Positions 9,001 to 17,315 of a DNA stretch of 64,000 nucleotides are shown in pieces (the stretch's first letter is position 1; each line of letters starts with the position of its first letter). The translations under genes and the position numbers were made by a program. This stretch comes from Owenweeksia sp964619125. Its GTDB lineage: Bacteria; Bacteroidota; Bacteroidia; Flavobacteriales; Schleiferiaceae. The notes under the pieces are model-generated. The model ran no database searches and had not been told where the DNA came from. It worked only from the letters and a program-made list of their open reading frames with translations. The stretch lies in the NCBI GenBank assembly GCA_964619125.1, contig CAZUCA010000005.1, forward strand, positions 1-64,000. Reading direction: 5' to 3'.

Positions 9001-10138
9001 TGACCATAGCCTGGGCAATATAAGCGGCCGTTACCTCTACCTCGAATCATCAGGTGGATGCGACAGCGCAGAGGCCATTTTAATGTCGCCCTGCCTCGAC
9101 CTTGATACCAGTTTCTCAGCTAATATCCAGATGGAATTCTGGTATCATATGTATGGTGGTAATATGGGTACCCTCAGCGTGGACCTCATTACCGAAGACA
9201 GTGTGGTCAATAACATCATCCCCACCATACAAGGGGTGAACCTCTCCAGCTGGCAACAGGTGGTTATTGATATTTCGGCCTATGGTGGTCAGCAGGTGGT
9301 AGTGCGCTTCCGCGGGAAAACGGGCAATGGCTTTGAGTCAGATCTGGCGATTGATGACTTTAAGGTGTATGACCCCACCGTGACCGCTCCTACCGCCAAC
9401 TTCTCTATTAACGCAGCCGGAGACTGTGTGGGCGACACCGTGGTATTTAGCGACAGTAGCAACGGCGCCATCAACACTTACCAATGGAGCTTTGGTAACG
9501 GGGCTAGCCCAGCCACGGCCAGCACTGCTGGCCCGCACCAGGTGGTGTACAACAGCGGCGGGCGCAAAACTGTACAACTGACGGTGACTAATGCCGGTGG
9601 CACTGATTTTACTACCATGCCTCTGGATGTGGACGGCCTCTCAAACTCCCTCTTCGTGTATGGGGTAAGTGGTGGTACGGTAAACTTTACCGCCATCAGC
9701 AGTTTTAACCCCACCGCCTGGCTGTGGGATTTTGGCGATGGTGACACCTCCAGCCAGAAGAACCCCTCGCATACTTATACTGCTGCCGGCACTTTTTATG
9801 TAACTCTTACCACCACCAACAGCTGTGGCCAGTTTACCCGTGGCGATTCGGTCAGCGTAAACCCCTTTTTCAGCCTGGAAGACAGCCGGCTGCAGCAACT
9901 AAGCCTCTACCCCAATCCTAACCAGGGCAGCTTTAAACTGCGGGTAGGTAATGGTATCAGCACTATCACCGTTTACATTACCGACCTGGGTGGCAAGCTG
10001 ATTTACCAGCGCCAGTTCAGTACTGCCGGTAATGAGGACATCCGCTTTGATAGCAACTCCCTGCCGGCTGGCGTTTACTTTGTGAACGTAGAAACCGAAG
10101 TGGGTAGCAAAAACTTCAGAATGGTAGTTAAGGAATAA
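6035..10138 (+). CDS. secreted S8 subtilisin-like protease with T9SS sorting domain
   Basis: This 1367-residue serine endopeptidase is predicted to be exported by Sec and then the type IX system to the surface or medium. It begins with a signal peptide (residues 1-21) and a propeptide-like region (about 22-205). The S8 domain (about 225-500) has catalytic Asp near GHGDDGAIG (239/240), His267 (GDHGDHVAGT) and Ser435 (GTSMACPG). It resembles the Kp43-like branch of S8. Beyond it are beta-sandwich modules, a MAM-like jelly roll (about 930-1110), two PKD domains (from about 1122 and 1200; the second has WDFGDGDTS) and the sorting domain starting LSLYPNPNQG near 1289. It stands alone and ends at a strong terminator facing a convergent symporter gene. 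Confidence 0.92.
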   Translation: MMKKLLLAAMGFGLSVFVSAQETNYGKILLTNHSITTEYQTEAEIDYHPREVFDQQLLRIIQLPGLQIAKEYPGFKTLEYLPKNAFVAVIDLNQHEAAEAFLRSKKAIILPFKAEWKLSHNLFFNDIPDWAWLSDSEIEISLRYVPGYSPLKVRAQLQQLGYQLLRENQQAHTIAIAARPDEAAKLARLPFVLHLQEKEDPGTPENFQARASHRVSYLQADYNGAPGYDGDGVTIGHGDDGAIGEHIDFKGRLIQNAGSSLGDHGDHVAGTIFGAGNRDPDGRGMAPAAEIYYQSYPNNLQDADQNFVTQNVRITSSSYSNGCNAGYTNFTAQMDQDAIDNPEMIHVFSAGNSGTQNCSYGAGSGWGNVTGGHKIAKNVIAVANLTSTDGLANSSSRGPASDGRIKPDVGAVGTSVYSTTDIPAPNSYTNKTGTSMACPGVSGVLATLYQAYRLTHGGNDPAHAGLLKAILMNTAEDLGGAGPDFRYGYGRVNARSAAEVIENNRWISDSISSTATTNSHVISLPSQGSVKNVRIMLYWPDAPASTVAARALVNDLDLSITHGGVSYQPWVLDPTPVPANLNSAAVQARDSLNNAEQITISNPSGSSISVDVSAFNLPAGSQEYFITYQFEMDEIVVTYPAGGESLQPFQPAIIRWDAPRTNVGNFTMEYSVDSGQSWTNIGIAPGGQRYYSWSVPNTINGKAKVRVSRGGNTGETPGVFSIIHTPANLSFPQSCPDSATISWDSVNGAEGYIVYQLGAMYMDSIGYTTNTSFQFAQNSVTTEEWFSVAAMVDGVVGKRAVAVLKPQGLYNCILQKDLEVSQLLAPGPAVTGGCFPLTDLPVTVEIINPGIDSAGSFSISYRHNNGQVFTDTINQVLASGDSLVYTFNDSLTLNPGYNSLKIWISYTIDQNPYNDTLIEVRSIGSGVSQSLPYFEGFDNFNLCNTATNCGATVCGLKYGWQNLSNNVFDEIDWRTHAGATPSNNTGPSIDHSLGNISGRYLYLESSGGCDSAEAILMSPCLDLDTSFSANIQMEFWYHMYGGNMGTLSVDLITEDSVVNNIIPTIQGVNLSSWQQVVIDISAYGGQQVVVRFRGKTGNGFESDLAIDDFKVYDPTVTAPTANFSINAAGDCVGDTVVFSDSSNGAINTYQWSFGNGASPATASTAGPHQVVYNSGGRKTVQLTVTNAGGTDFTTMPLDVDGLSNSLFVYGVSGGTVNFTAISSFNPTAWLWDFGDGDTSSQKNPSHTYTAAGTFYVTLTTTNSCGQFTRGDSVSVNPFFSLEDSRLQQLSLYPNPNQGSFKLRVGNGISTITVYITDLGGKLIYQRQFSTAGNEDIRFDSNSLPAGVYFVNVETEVGSKNFRMVVKE

Positions 10139-10164
10139 AATCCTCTAACAGCCAGAAAAATAAA

Positions 10165-10199
10165 AGCGGCCGTAGCAGTATTACTCTGCCACGGCCGCT
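10165..10199. terminator. bidirectional intrinsic terminator between convergent genes
   Basis: AGCGGCCGT...GCAG pairs with CTGC...ACGGCCGCT around a short TATTACT loop, with one mismatch. An A-rich run precedes it and T-rich sequence follows, so it can serve the protease gene on plus and the symporter gene on minus. Confidence 0.8.
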
Positions 10200-10219
10200 C
10201 ATTTTATCTACCAGCCCGC

Positions 10220-11698
10220 TCAGGCTTTTACCACCGGTTCCTCAGTCACTATGCCCTTGTGCAAGTGGTCCTTTGTCTTGAGTAGCAGCAAACCAATAAA
10301 AGTGAGCGCCCCGTTTACCAGCAGCAACTCAAAGCCAAACTTGTAGTGGAACCAGGCTTCAGAATTGTCCTTAAGAATATAGCTGATCACCGGTGCTACA
10401 ATGGCTACTACCGGCACCCACTTATCTCTTACCTGCCAACGGGTAAAAAGGCCAAAGGCATATAACCCCAGCAAAGGACCATAAGTGTATCCGGCTGCTA
10501 CAAAGAGTTCCTTAATTACACTTTCATCAATGGTATATTTAAATAGTATAATCACCACCAGCAACACCACCGAAAAGCCAATATGCACCTGTTTACGAAT
10601 AGCAGTGGCCCGCTCCGAAGCCATGCGATTAGTACCGAGGATGTCCACACAAAACGAAGTGGTAAGGGCGGCCAGGGCCGAATCGGCACTGCTGTAGGCA
10701 GCCGCAATAAGGCCGATGATAAACAATACGGCTACTACCAGGCCCAGTTCGCCACTAAGGGCCACCGCCGGGAAGAGTTTATCGGCAGTTCCACTAATGT
10801 CATTCATGGCCGCAAAATCATAAAGTAAAACCCCCAGTGCCAGGAAAATGAGATTCACCACAATCAGGGTGAGACTGAGCCAAAACATATTTTTGCGGGC
10901 ATCAGCCAGGCTGCGGCAACTGAGATTTTTCTGCATCATATCCTGGTCAAGCCCGGTCATTACTATGGTGATAAACATCCCACTGAGGAACTGCTTCCAG
11001 AAGTGATGCTCGCCACGCCAGTTTTCCCAGTGAAAGATTTTGCTCATCGGTGAGCGGTCTACATATTCAATCAGCCCTGTGTCGGGCAGCATCTGCTGTT
11101 TGATAAAAATAACGGTGATAATCACCGCCCCCAGCATAAAAAAGGTCTGCAAGGTGTCGGTCCACACAATAGTTTTGATACCGCTACGGAAGGTGTAGAT
11201 CCAGATAAGCAGAATGGTAACCATCACCGTCACCCAAAAGGGTACGCCGTAGGCATCGAACACTGCGAATTGCAGCACGATGGCCACCAGGTAAAGGCGG
11301 AAGGAGGCCCCTATTATACGTGAGAGCAGGAAAAAGAAAGAGCCGGTTTTATAACTGGAGGCCCCAAAGCGCTGCTCCAGGTAGGTATAGATGGAGGTGA
11401 GTTGCAAGCGGTAATAAAGGGGCAGCAAAACATTGATGATCACCAGGTAACCAAAAAAATAGCCCAGCACTACCTGCATATAGCTAAAATGGCTATCAGC
11501 CACCCAGCCCGGCACTGAGATAAAGGTTACCCCACTAAGGCTGGCTCCCACCATGCCGAACGCCACCACGTACCAGGGGCTTTGGCGGTTACCCAAAAAG
11601 AAGGTGTCATTGTCATTGGTACCACGGGTAAGAAAGGATACACCTACCAGCATGCCAAAGTATAGCAGGATGATAGCAGCAATCAGAAGTGGGCTCAT
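10220..11698 (-). CDS. sodium:solute symporter (SSS family)
   Basis: This second SSS-family Na+-coupled transporter has 492 residues counted from the ATG at 11698 (MSPLLIAAIILLYFGMLVGV). An upstream in-frame start at 11770 would add 24 hydrophilic residues without a leader and overlap the recR promoter, so I reject it. Family signatures are the NDNDTFFLGNRQSPW loop, GMVGASLSGVTFISVPGW and TSIYTYLEQRFG. About 13 transmembrane segments are visible. Unlike the symporter at 1587-3311 it lacks a long loop insertion and has no partner peptide. It is transcribed divergently from recR. The substrate is unknown. Confidence 0.9.
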   Translation of the reverse strand: MSPLLIAAIILLYFGMLVGVSFLTRGTNDNDTFFLGNRQSPWYVVAFGMVGASLSGVTFISVPGWVADSHFSYMQVVLGYFFGYLVIINVLLPLYYRLQLTSIYTYLEQRFGASSYKTGSFFFLLSRIIGASFRLYLVAIVLQFAVFDAYGVPFWVTVMVTILLIWIYTFRSGIKTIVWTDTLQTFFMLGAVIITVIFIKQQMLPDTGLIEYVDRSPMSKIFHWENWRGEHHFWKQFLSGMFITIVMTGLDQDMMQKNLSCRSLADARKNMFWLSLTLIVVNLIFLALGVLLYDFAAMNDISGTADKLFPAVALSGELGLVVAVLFIIGLIAAAYSSADSALAALTTSFCVDILGTNRMASERATAIRKQVHIGFSVVLLVVIILFKYTIDESVIKELFVAAGYTYGPLLGLYAFGLFTRWQVRDKWVPVVAIVAPVISYILKDNSEAWFHYKFGFELLLVNGALTFIGLLLLKTKDHLHKGIVTEEPVVKA

Positions 11699-11728
11699 TG
11701 CGGGCGAGTTTTGAGCAAAGAAATAATA

Positions 11729-11759
11729 TTTCGCCTCTAAAAGGCAGTGGCTACCTTTG
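11729..11759 (+). promoter_or_regulatory. promoter of recR
   Basis: TACCTTTG (11752-11759) is an exact TAnnTTTG -7 element; TTTC (11729-11732) lies 19 bases upstream at the -33 position with one mismatch. The ATG at 11776 follows 16 bases later. Confidence 0.55.
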
Positions 11760-11775
11760 CACTTTTCCAAAAGAA

Positions 11776-12396
11776 ATGAACTATTCCTCTAAATTCCTGG
11801 AAAAAGCGGTGGACGAAATTGCCCACTTGCCCGGCATTGGTCGCAAAACGGCCCTGCGGCTGGCCCTGCATCTGATGCGGCAGGACCGCGTACAGGTAAG
11901 TGCCCTGGCCGAATCACTGATGGACCTCAAGGACCGGGTGAAGCACTGCAAGAGCTGTGGTAACCTCTCTGACACTGAGCTTTGCGACATCTGCGCCAAC
12001 CCGGTGCGCGACCACAGCCTGATTTGCGTGGTAGAGGATATCCGCGATGTGATGGCCATTGAAAATACGGGCCAGTACAGAGGCATTTACCACGTGCTGG
12101 GCGGCGTAATCAGCCCCATGGAAGGGGTGGGTCCCGGTGAGCTCAACATCGACAACCTGGTGGTAAAAGCCCGCAATGAAAAGCCCGCCGAAATCATATT
12201 TGCCCTCAGCACCACTATGGAAGGTGAAACCACCACCTTTTATCTCTTTAAAAAACTGAAGGAACTGCCGCTCAATATGAGTACCATTGCCCGCGGTATT
12301 GCCATCGGCGATCAGCTTGAGTATGCTGACGAAGTAACCCTGGCGCGTAGCATCAGCAACCGGGTACCTTATGAAAGTTCTCTCCCCAAAAATTAA
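11776..12396 (+). CDS. recR: recombination mediator RecR
   Basis: RecR acts with RecO (and RecF) to load RecA on gapped single-stranded DNA during recombinational repair. The 206-residue product has the standard order. A helix-hairpin-helix region (HLPGIGRKTALRLALHL) is followed by a four-cysteine zinc motif with C58, C61, C70 and C73. A Toprim domain (VVEDIRDVMAIENTG) and the Walker-like C-terminus complete it. Length is normal for the family. The ATG at 11776 is preferred because upstream in-frame codons fall in the promoter. The downstream membrane glycosyltransferase-like gene starts on the very next base after the stop. Confidence 0.96.
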   Translation: MNYSSKFLEKAVDEIAHLPGIGRKTALRLALHLMRQDRVQVSALAESLMDLKDRVKHCKSCGNLSDTELCDICANPVRDHSLICVVEDIRDVMAIENTGQYRGIYHVLGGVISPMEGVGPGELNIDNLVVKARNEKPAEIIFALSTTMEGETTTFYLFKKLKELPLNMSTIARGIAIGDQLEYADEVTLARSISNRVPYESSLPKN

Positions 12397-13797
12397 GTGC
12401 CCTTGAAGCTGTCCAAAGAAACGCTCTCCTCGGCCGTGCTTTTTATTATTAGCCTGCTTTGCCATCTGCCGTTTTTGAATGCCGGCTATGGCCGCGAGGA
12501 AGATGCCTGGGCCCAGGCCCTCAATGCCAAAGTAATTTGGGAAAGTGGACAGTACCAGGTATCGCGCCTGCCCGGCCACCCGCTGCTGGAACTTTTGCTG
12601 GCTGGCCTGTGGCCCCTTGAACACAGCCCTTTCTTTTTCAATCTATTATCGGCTGTGGTCACCGCCCTGGCGGTAGTGTTCTTCTTTAAAATTGCCCGGC
12701 GCCTCGATCTTAAAAACCCCTTCACCCTGGCGCTGGCCTTTAGCTTTGTGCCGGTATTTTTTATTGCCGGCAGCTATACCATTGATTATAACTATGCCCT
12801 GCTTTTTATTTTAATCTCCCTCTGCTGCCTCATCCGTCGCCAATACCTCTGGGCGGGTATTTTCCTGGGTATAGCCACCGGCTTCCGCATTTCCTCCCTC
12901 GCCTTCCTGCTTCCTTATAGCCTTATGCTATATCGGCCCGGGCGTGAATTCAGGGCCTACCTCAAACTATGGCTGATGGCCGGAGCAGTGGCTTTTCTGA
13001 GCTTTCTGCCCCCCTTGCTACGCTATGGCAGTGGTTTTTTTGACTTTCACAAACCACCACTTATCTCCTGGCCCCACAGCCTTTATAAACTGAGCCTGGG
13101 CATCTGGGGCCTGCCGCTCTTGCTCTTTTTGGGTGGGGCCGCTATCTATATCCTGCTCAAACGTCGTCAGCAATGGCGCCTTAAAGAAAATATTATTGGT
13201 AGCCGGCAAATGTTAATTGGAATTGCCATTATAGCCCTGCTGCAGCTGGCGGTATTTATCAGGCTACCCTTCAAGTCGGAATTTTTTATCCCGCTGGTGC
13301 CCTTTGTAATTTTCCTTGCCGGTATGTACTTACGCGGTAAACAGATTCGTTTACTGGCCGTGATCGCCCTTATCTCATGCCTGGGTTTTGGTTTTGACTA
13401 TGCCTCTCCCCAAAGAGGGGCTACCCCGGGTAGCAATGCCTGGATTTTTGAGGCCGGGGGCAAGCGCCTCTTTCTCGATCCCTGGCAAGGGCCGGCGCTG
13501 ATCGATCTGTACAAGCGCCATCAGAAATCAGCCTTTGTGAAGGAGGTGCAGGAAGAAATGCAGGCGGTGCCTGCCCCCTTAGTGCTGATTGCCGGCTGGT
13601 ATTGGCCCGAACTGGTGCTAAAAACCGCCGACACCAGCAAGCTTAAATTGCGCTATTATTTAACTGAAACCGAATTAGAGCATTTCCGCCTGAAGAATTA
13701 TGATATTTACTACCTCCCGGAAATAAACGAAGCCAACGCACAAATCAGAGGTCATTATCTTGCCGACTCTTTAGCCCAACCGCTCATCCAACCATGA
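12397..13797 (+). CDS. GT-C-like polytopic membrane protein, probable glycosyltransferase
   Basis: This 466-residue protein has about ten hydrophobic helices. Early acidic residues in an external loop (GYGREEDAWAQAL, near residue 35) resemble the GT-C/PMT_2-type lipid-linked glycosyltransferases. A soluble C-terminal part of about 120 residues follows. The start is a GTG immediately after the recR stop, so translation probably depends on recR. The end overlaps the next gene as ATGA; that gene encodes a GT2 glycosyltransferase, which supports a role in surface glycan assembly. Substrate and product are unknown, and the family assignment rests on topology and the acidic loop rather than a diagnostic motif. 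Confidence 0.7.
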   Translation: MPLKLSKETLSSAVLFIISLLCHLPFLNAGYGREEDAWAQALNAKVIWESGQYQVSRLPGHPLLELLLAGLWPLEHSPFFFNLLSAVVTALAVVFFFKIARRLDLKNPFTLALAFSFVPVFFIAGSYTIDYNYALLFILISLCCLIRRQYLWAGIFLGIATGFRISSLAFLLPYSLMLYRPGREFRAYLKLWLMAGAVAFLSFLPPLLRYGSGFFDFHKPPLISWPHSLYKLSLGIWGLPLLLFLGGAAIYILLKRRQQWRLKENIIGSRQMLIGIAIIALLQLAVFIRLPFKSEFFIPLVPFVIFLAGMYLRGKQIRLLAVIALISCLGFGFDYASPQRGATPGSNAWIFEAGGKRLFLDPWQGPALIDLYKRHQKSAFVKEVQEEMQAVPAPLVLIAGWYWPELVLKTADTSKLKLRYYLTETELEHFRLKNYDIYYLPEINEANAQIRGHYLADSLAQPLIQP

Positions 13798-15752
13798 CGC
13801 TCAGCATCATCATTGTAAACTATAATGTGAAGTACTTCCTGGAGCAATGCCTGCTCTCAGTAAGGGAGGCCGTTAAAAATATTGAGGCCGAAGTGTTTGT
13901 GGTTGACAATGCCTCCCACGATGATAGCCTGGCTATGCTGAGAGCCAAATTTCCGGAGGTAAAGGTAATCGCCAACCATGAAAATGTAGGCTTCTCCAAA
14001 GCCAACAACCAGGCCCTGCGGGTGGCCAGGGGCAAATACCAGCTGCTGCTCAACCCTGATACGGTAGTACAGGAAAACACCTTTGAAAAGTGTATCAGCT
14101 TTATGGAATCCCACCCTGAAGCCGGCGCCCTGGGAGTGAAAATGATGGATGGCAAGGGAAACTTCCTGCCCGAAAGCAAGCGTGGCCTCCCCACCCCCTG
14201 GGTAAGTTTCTACAAAATATTTGGCCTCAGTTCACTGTTCCCCCGCTCACCCCGTTTTGCCCGCTACCACATGGGGCATCTCAACAAAGATCAGAACCAC
14301 GAAATTGAGATCCTGGCCGGCGCTTTTATGCTTATGCGCAAGGAAGCCCTCGACAAAGTAGGTCTCCTCGATGAAGACTACTTTATGTACGGCGAAGACA
14401 TTGACCTCTCCTACCGGATCACCCTGGGGGGTTACAAAAACTACTACCTCGCCGATACCAGCATAATCCACTACAAAGGGGAGAGCACCAAAAAAGGGAG
14501 CCTCAATTACGTTTATATCTTCTACAAGGCCATGGTGATTTTTGCCCGCAAGCACTTCAGCGGCAGCTATGCCTCGGTATTTAATTTCCTCATTAGCCTG
14601 GCTATTTACCTGCGGGCAGGCCTGTCAGTGCTGAAGCGAATCCTCAATGCCCTCGCCCTGCCGCTGATGGATGCCTTGCTAATGTTGGGGGGCCTCCATT
14701 ATATTAAAGAATACTGGGAGCAAAACAACCGCTTTATAATCGGCGGTGAATATCCGGCGGAGCTGGTGTGGACAGCCTTCCCCCTCTATGCCCTCGCCTG
14801 GATTGTGGCCCTATTTCTTTATGGGGGCTATGAAAAACCCGCCCGGGTAGCCAACCTGCTCAAGGCCATCGCTATTGGCAGTGTGGTGATTTTAGTGGGC
14901 TACAGCCTGGTGGATGAAAGCTATCGCTTCTCGCGGGCCATCACCCTGCTGGGCTCGGTGTGGGCAGCACTGATTGTGCCCCTGTCGCGGGCCCTGATCC
15001 AAAAGCTTAGCGGACTGCGCCTGCTGGCCGGTGCCCGGCAAAAGAAGAGAGTATTAATAGTAGGAAGCCCTACCGAAGCGGGGCGGGTGGAAGAACTGGT
15101 AAAACAATCGGCGGGCGAAATAGAATACCTGGCTTTTGTGGCACCCGATAACAACGAAATAAACCACGATCAGTACGTGGGCAGCCTGCCCGACCTGACG
15201 GAGATCGTACGTGTATTTTCGGTACAGGAAGTAATCTTTTGCAGCAAAGACCTGGGGGGAAACGAAATCTTCAGCAAGATGAGTGAGCTCAACCCCCTGA
15301 AGGTGGAAATAAAAATTGCCCCCTCCGAGAGTGAGTTTGTAATTGGCAGCAACACTATCGACAGCCAGGGTTCCTGGTATACCATTCAGTTTAATGAAAT
15401 ATCCAAACCGGCCAACCGCCGGGCCAAGCGCCTGCTAGACCTGGTGATGGCTTTACTCTTTATCCTCAGCTCTCCCCTGCTCATTTGGTTTGTAAACCAT
15501 AAAGCGCGCTTTTTAGCCAACTGTTTCAGGGTATTGCTGGGGCAAAAAAGCTGGGTGGGTTATGACCGCCAGATAGCAACCGACAAGCTTCCACGGCTAA
15601 AAGACGGGGTGCTCAAAACCACCCTTGGTTTTGGCCTGAGCAGCGCCAACGACAAGGCTATCAACCATATAAACCAACTGTACGCCAAAAACTACCGGGT
15701 ATGGAATGACCTCCAGTTTATAATGGGTGGAATAAAGCATTTGGGGAACTAA
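13794..15752 (+). CDS. GT2 glycosyltransferase fused to degenerate sugar-phosphate transferase
   Basis: The 652-residue protein starts with a GT-A fold GT2 domain (about 1-270). It has IIIVNYN, a VDNASHDDS nucleotide-binding stretch, LLNPDT (DxD-like) and EDIDLSYR, as in rhamnosyltransferase-like enzymes. A membrane segment region (about 270-400) follows, then a Rossmann-like domain beginning RVLIVGSPTEAGR (about 418). The C-terminal region begins RRAKRLLDLVMALLFILSSP, which resembles the anchor of polyprenyl-phosphate sugar-1-phosphate transferases. Of the usual transferase core only a remnant (VLLGQKSWVGY) remains. The protein therefore probably adds a sugar to a lipid-linked glycan, with the C-terminal part acting as a membrane anchor or scaffold; that last point is inference. 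Confidence 0.82.
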   Translation: MTLSIIIVNYNVKYFLEQCLLSVREAVKNIEAEVFVVDNASHDDSLAMLRAKFPEVKVIANHENVGFSKANNQALRVARGKYQLLLNPDTVVQENTFEKCISFMESHPEAGALGVKMMDGKGNFLPESKRGLPTPWVSFYKIFGLSSLFPRSPRFARYHMGHLNKDQNHEIEILAGAFMLMRKEALDKVGLLDEDYFMYGEDIDLSYRITLGGYKNYYLADTSIIHYKGESTKKGSLNYVYIFYKAMVIFARKHFSGSYASVFNFLISLAIYLRAGLSVLKRILNALALPLMDALLMLGGLHYIKEYWEQNNRFIIGGEYPAELVWTAFPLYALAWIVALFLYGGYEKPARVANLLKAIAIGSVVILVGYSLVDESYRFSRAITLLGSVWAALIVPLSRALIQKLSGLRLLAGARQKKRVLIVGSPTEAGRVEELVKQSAGEIEYLAFVAPDNNEINHDQYVGSLPDLTEIVRVFSVQEVIFCSKDLGGNEIFSKMSELNPLKVEIKIAPSESEFVIGSNTIDSQGSWYTIQFNEISKPANRRAKRLLDLVMALLFILSSPLLIWFVNHKARFLANCFRVLLGQKSWVGYDRQIATDKLPRLKDGVLKTTLGFGLSSANDKAINHINQLYAKNYRVWNDLQFIMGGIKHLGN

Positions 15753-15763
15753 ACCTGCTGCGG

Positions 15764-15791
15764 TTGTTTTCGTTCTCTATTTTTATCTTTG
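15764..15791 (+). promoter_or_regulatory. promoter of the acyltransferase E2 gene
   Basis: TTG (15764-15766) and TATCTTTG (15784-15791), 17 bases apart, match the Bacteroidota -33 and -7 elements. The leader to the ATG at 15836 is about 40 bases. Confidence 0.55.
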
Positions 15792-15835
15792 CCCCCCCTT
15801 TCAACAAGTTGACAAAACAAGATTCGAAATAAGAA

Positions 15836-17182
15836 ATGGCACAAGTGGAACTGATTATGCCCAAGATGGGTGAGAGTGTGGCCGAGGCCACCATCATTAA
15901 ATGGCTCAAAGAAGAGGGCGACACCATCGAAGCGGAAGAGTCGGTGCTGGAAATTGCCACTGACAAGGTAGACAGCGAAGTACCCTCACCCACTGAAGGT
16001 GTACTTAAGCAAAAGCTTTTTGGTGAGGACGATGTAGTACAAGTAGGCCAGGCCATTGCCATTATTGAAACCCAAGGAGGCAGTAACGGACAGGAGGCCC
16101 CCGCTGAAGAAGCCCAGGCCCCCGCTGAAGAGAAAGATGCTGCCCCTGCCGCTGCGGCTGATGCCCAGCAAATGGTGACGGCCGGTGCCGAAACTGCTGG
16201 TAGCGATATTCCCCGCAGCGCCAATGGTAAATTCTATTCACCGCTGGTTCGCAGTATCGCTAAGGAAGAAGGTATCAGCCTTGAGGAACTGGACAGTATT
16301 GAAGGTAGCGGTGCCGAAGGCCGCGTTACTAAAAAAGATGTATTGGGCTACCTCGAAAACCGTGGTTCGGCCCCTGCCCCTCAGCAAAAATCAGCGCCGC
16401 AGCAAAAAACAGCCCAGCCAAGCCCTACCTCCTCCACGCCAGTACCACAGGCTGCCCCTGTATCAATTGGTGGCGACGATGAGATTATTGAAATGGATCG
16501 TATGCGCAAGAAAATTGCCGATCACATGGTGATGAGCAAGCATACCTCCCCTCACGTAACCTCATTCGTAGAGGCCGATGTTACCAACATCTGGAACTGG
16601 CGCAATAAGGTGAAAAATGAATTCCAGAAACGAGAGGGTGAAAAAATCACCTTTACCCCCATCTTTATCGAAGCCATTGTGAAGGCCATTAAGGACTTCC
16701 CCATGATCAACGTTTCGGTGGATGGTACCAATATTATTAAGCGCAAGCACATCAATATCGGGATGGCGGCGGCCCTGCCCAGTGGTAACCTCATTGTACC
16801 GGTAATTCACGATGCCGACCAACTCAACCTTATCGGTCTTACCAAAAAGGTAAATGATCTGGCCAATCGCGCCCGCAACAATGCCCTTAAGCCCGACGAA
16901 ATTCAGGGCGGCACTTACACCGTTACCAACGTAGGTACTTTTGGCAACGTACTAGGAACCCCTATTATCAACCAGCCCCAGGTAGCGATTATGGCCACCG
17001 GCAGTATAAACAAGAAGCCGGCGGTAATTGAAACTGCTGATGGCGACTTTATCGGCATCCGCTACAAAATGTTCCTCTCCCACTCCTATGACCACCGCGT
17101 GGTTGACGGAGCGCTGGGTGGCATGTTTGTGCGCCGGGTGGCTGATTATCTCGAAAACTTCGATCCCAATCGCGATTTTTGA
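15836..17182 (+). CDS. 2-oxo acid dehydrogenase E2 (dihydrolipoamide acyltransferase)
   Basis: This is the core acyltransferase of a 2-oxo acid dehydrogenase complex, moving an acyl group from lipoyl-lysine to CoA. The 448-residue chain has a lipoyl domain (1-80, lipoylated K44 in EIATDKVDSEV), an Ala/Pro/Glu-rich linker, an E3/E1-binding domain (about 135-175, SPLVRSIAKEEG) and the catalytic domain. The HxxxDG motif is H420-D424 in SYDHRVVDG. Sequence alone does not settle pyruvate versus branched-chain substrate; the single lipoyl domain and the isolated gene (no E1 or E3 nearby) favour the branched-chain type seen in Bacteroidota. It requires lipoate, whose synthase gene lipA is also in this window. 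Confidence 0.93.
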   Translation: MAQVELIMPKMGESVAEATIIKWLKEEGDTIEAEESVLEIATDKVDSEVPSPTEGVLKQKLFGEDDVVQVGQAIAIIETQGGSNGQEAPAEEAQAPAEEKDAAPAAAADAQQMVTAGAETAGSDIPRSANGKFYSPLVRSIAKEEGISLEELDSIEGSGAEGRVTKKDVLGYLENRGSAPAPQQKSAPQQKTAQPSPTSSTPVPQAAPVSIGGDDEIIEMDRMRKKIADHMVMSKHTSPHVTSFVEADVTNIWNWRNKVKNEFQKREGEKITFTPIFIEAIVKAIKDFPMINVSVDGTNIIKRKHINIGMAAALPSGNLIVPVIHDADQLNLIGLTKKVNDLANRARNNALKPDEIQGGTYTVTNVGTFGNVLGTPIINQPQVAIMATGSINKKPAVIETADGDFIGIRYKMFLSHSYDHRVVDGALGGMFVRRVADYLENFDPNRDF

Positions 17183-17191
17183 GAAAAAAGC

Positions 17192-17220
17192 TTGTAGTCA
17201 CATAATAGCGTATAACTTTG
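17192..17220 (+). promoter_or_regulatory. promoter of the exonuclease gene, abutting a terminator
   Basis: TTG (17192-17194) and TAACTTTG (17213-17220) are separated by 18 bases. The -7 element ends exactly where the terminator hairpin of the upstream gene begins, so the start point would fall inside the left arm of that hairpin. Confidence 0.45.
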
Positions 17221-17260
17221 AAGAATCATCCCGCCCCGCTGCCGGATGATTCTTTTTTTT
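17221..17260 (+). terminator. intrinsic terminator after the E2 gene
   Basis: AAGAATCATCC (17221-17231) pairs perfectly with GGATGATTCTT (17244-17254) and is followed by a long T tract. Confidence 0.9.
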
Positions 17261-17315
17261 TGTTTAGTCCGTACCGCGGACATCTTATATTACAACCGAA
17301 AAAACACATCTTGCT

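Noticed and set aside
15718..16224. 168-residue minus-strand ORF over the E2 gene start
   Set aside because: Ser/Ala-rich shadow of the lipoyl domain and Ala/Pro/Glu linker; the plus-strand protein is unmistakable.
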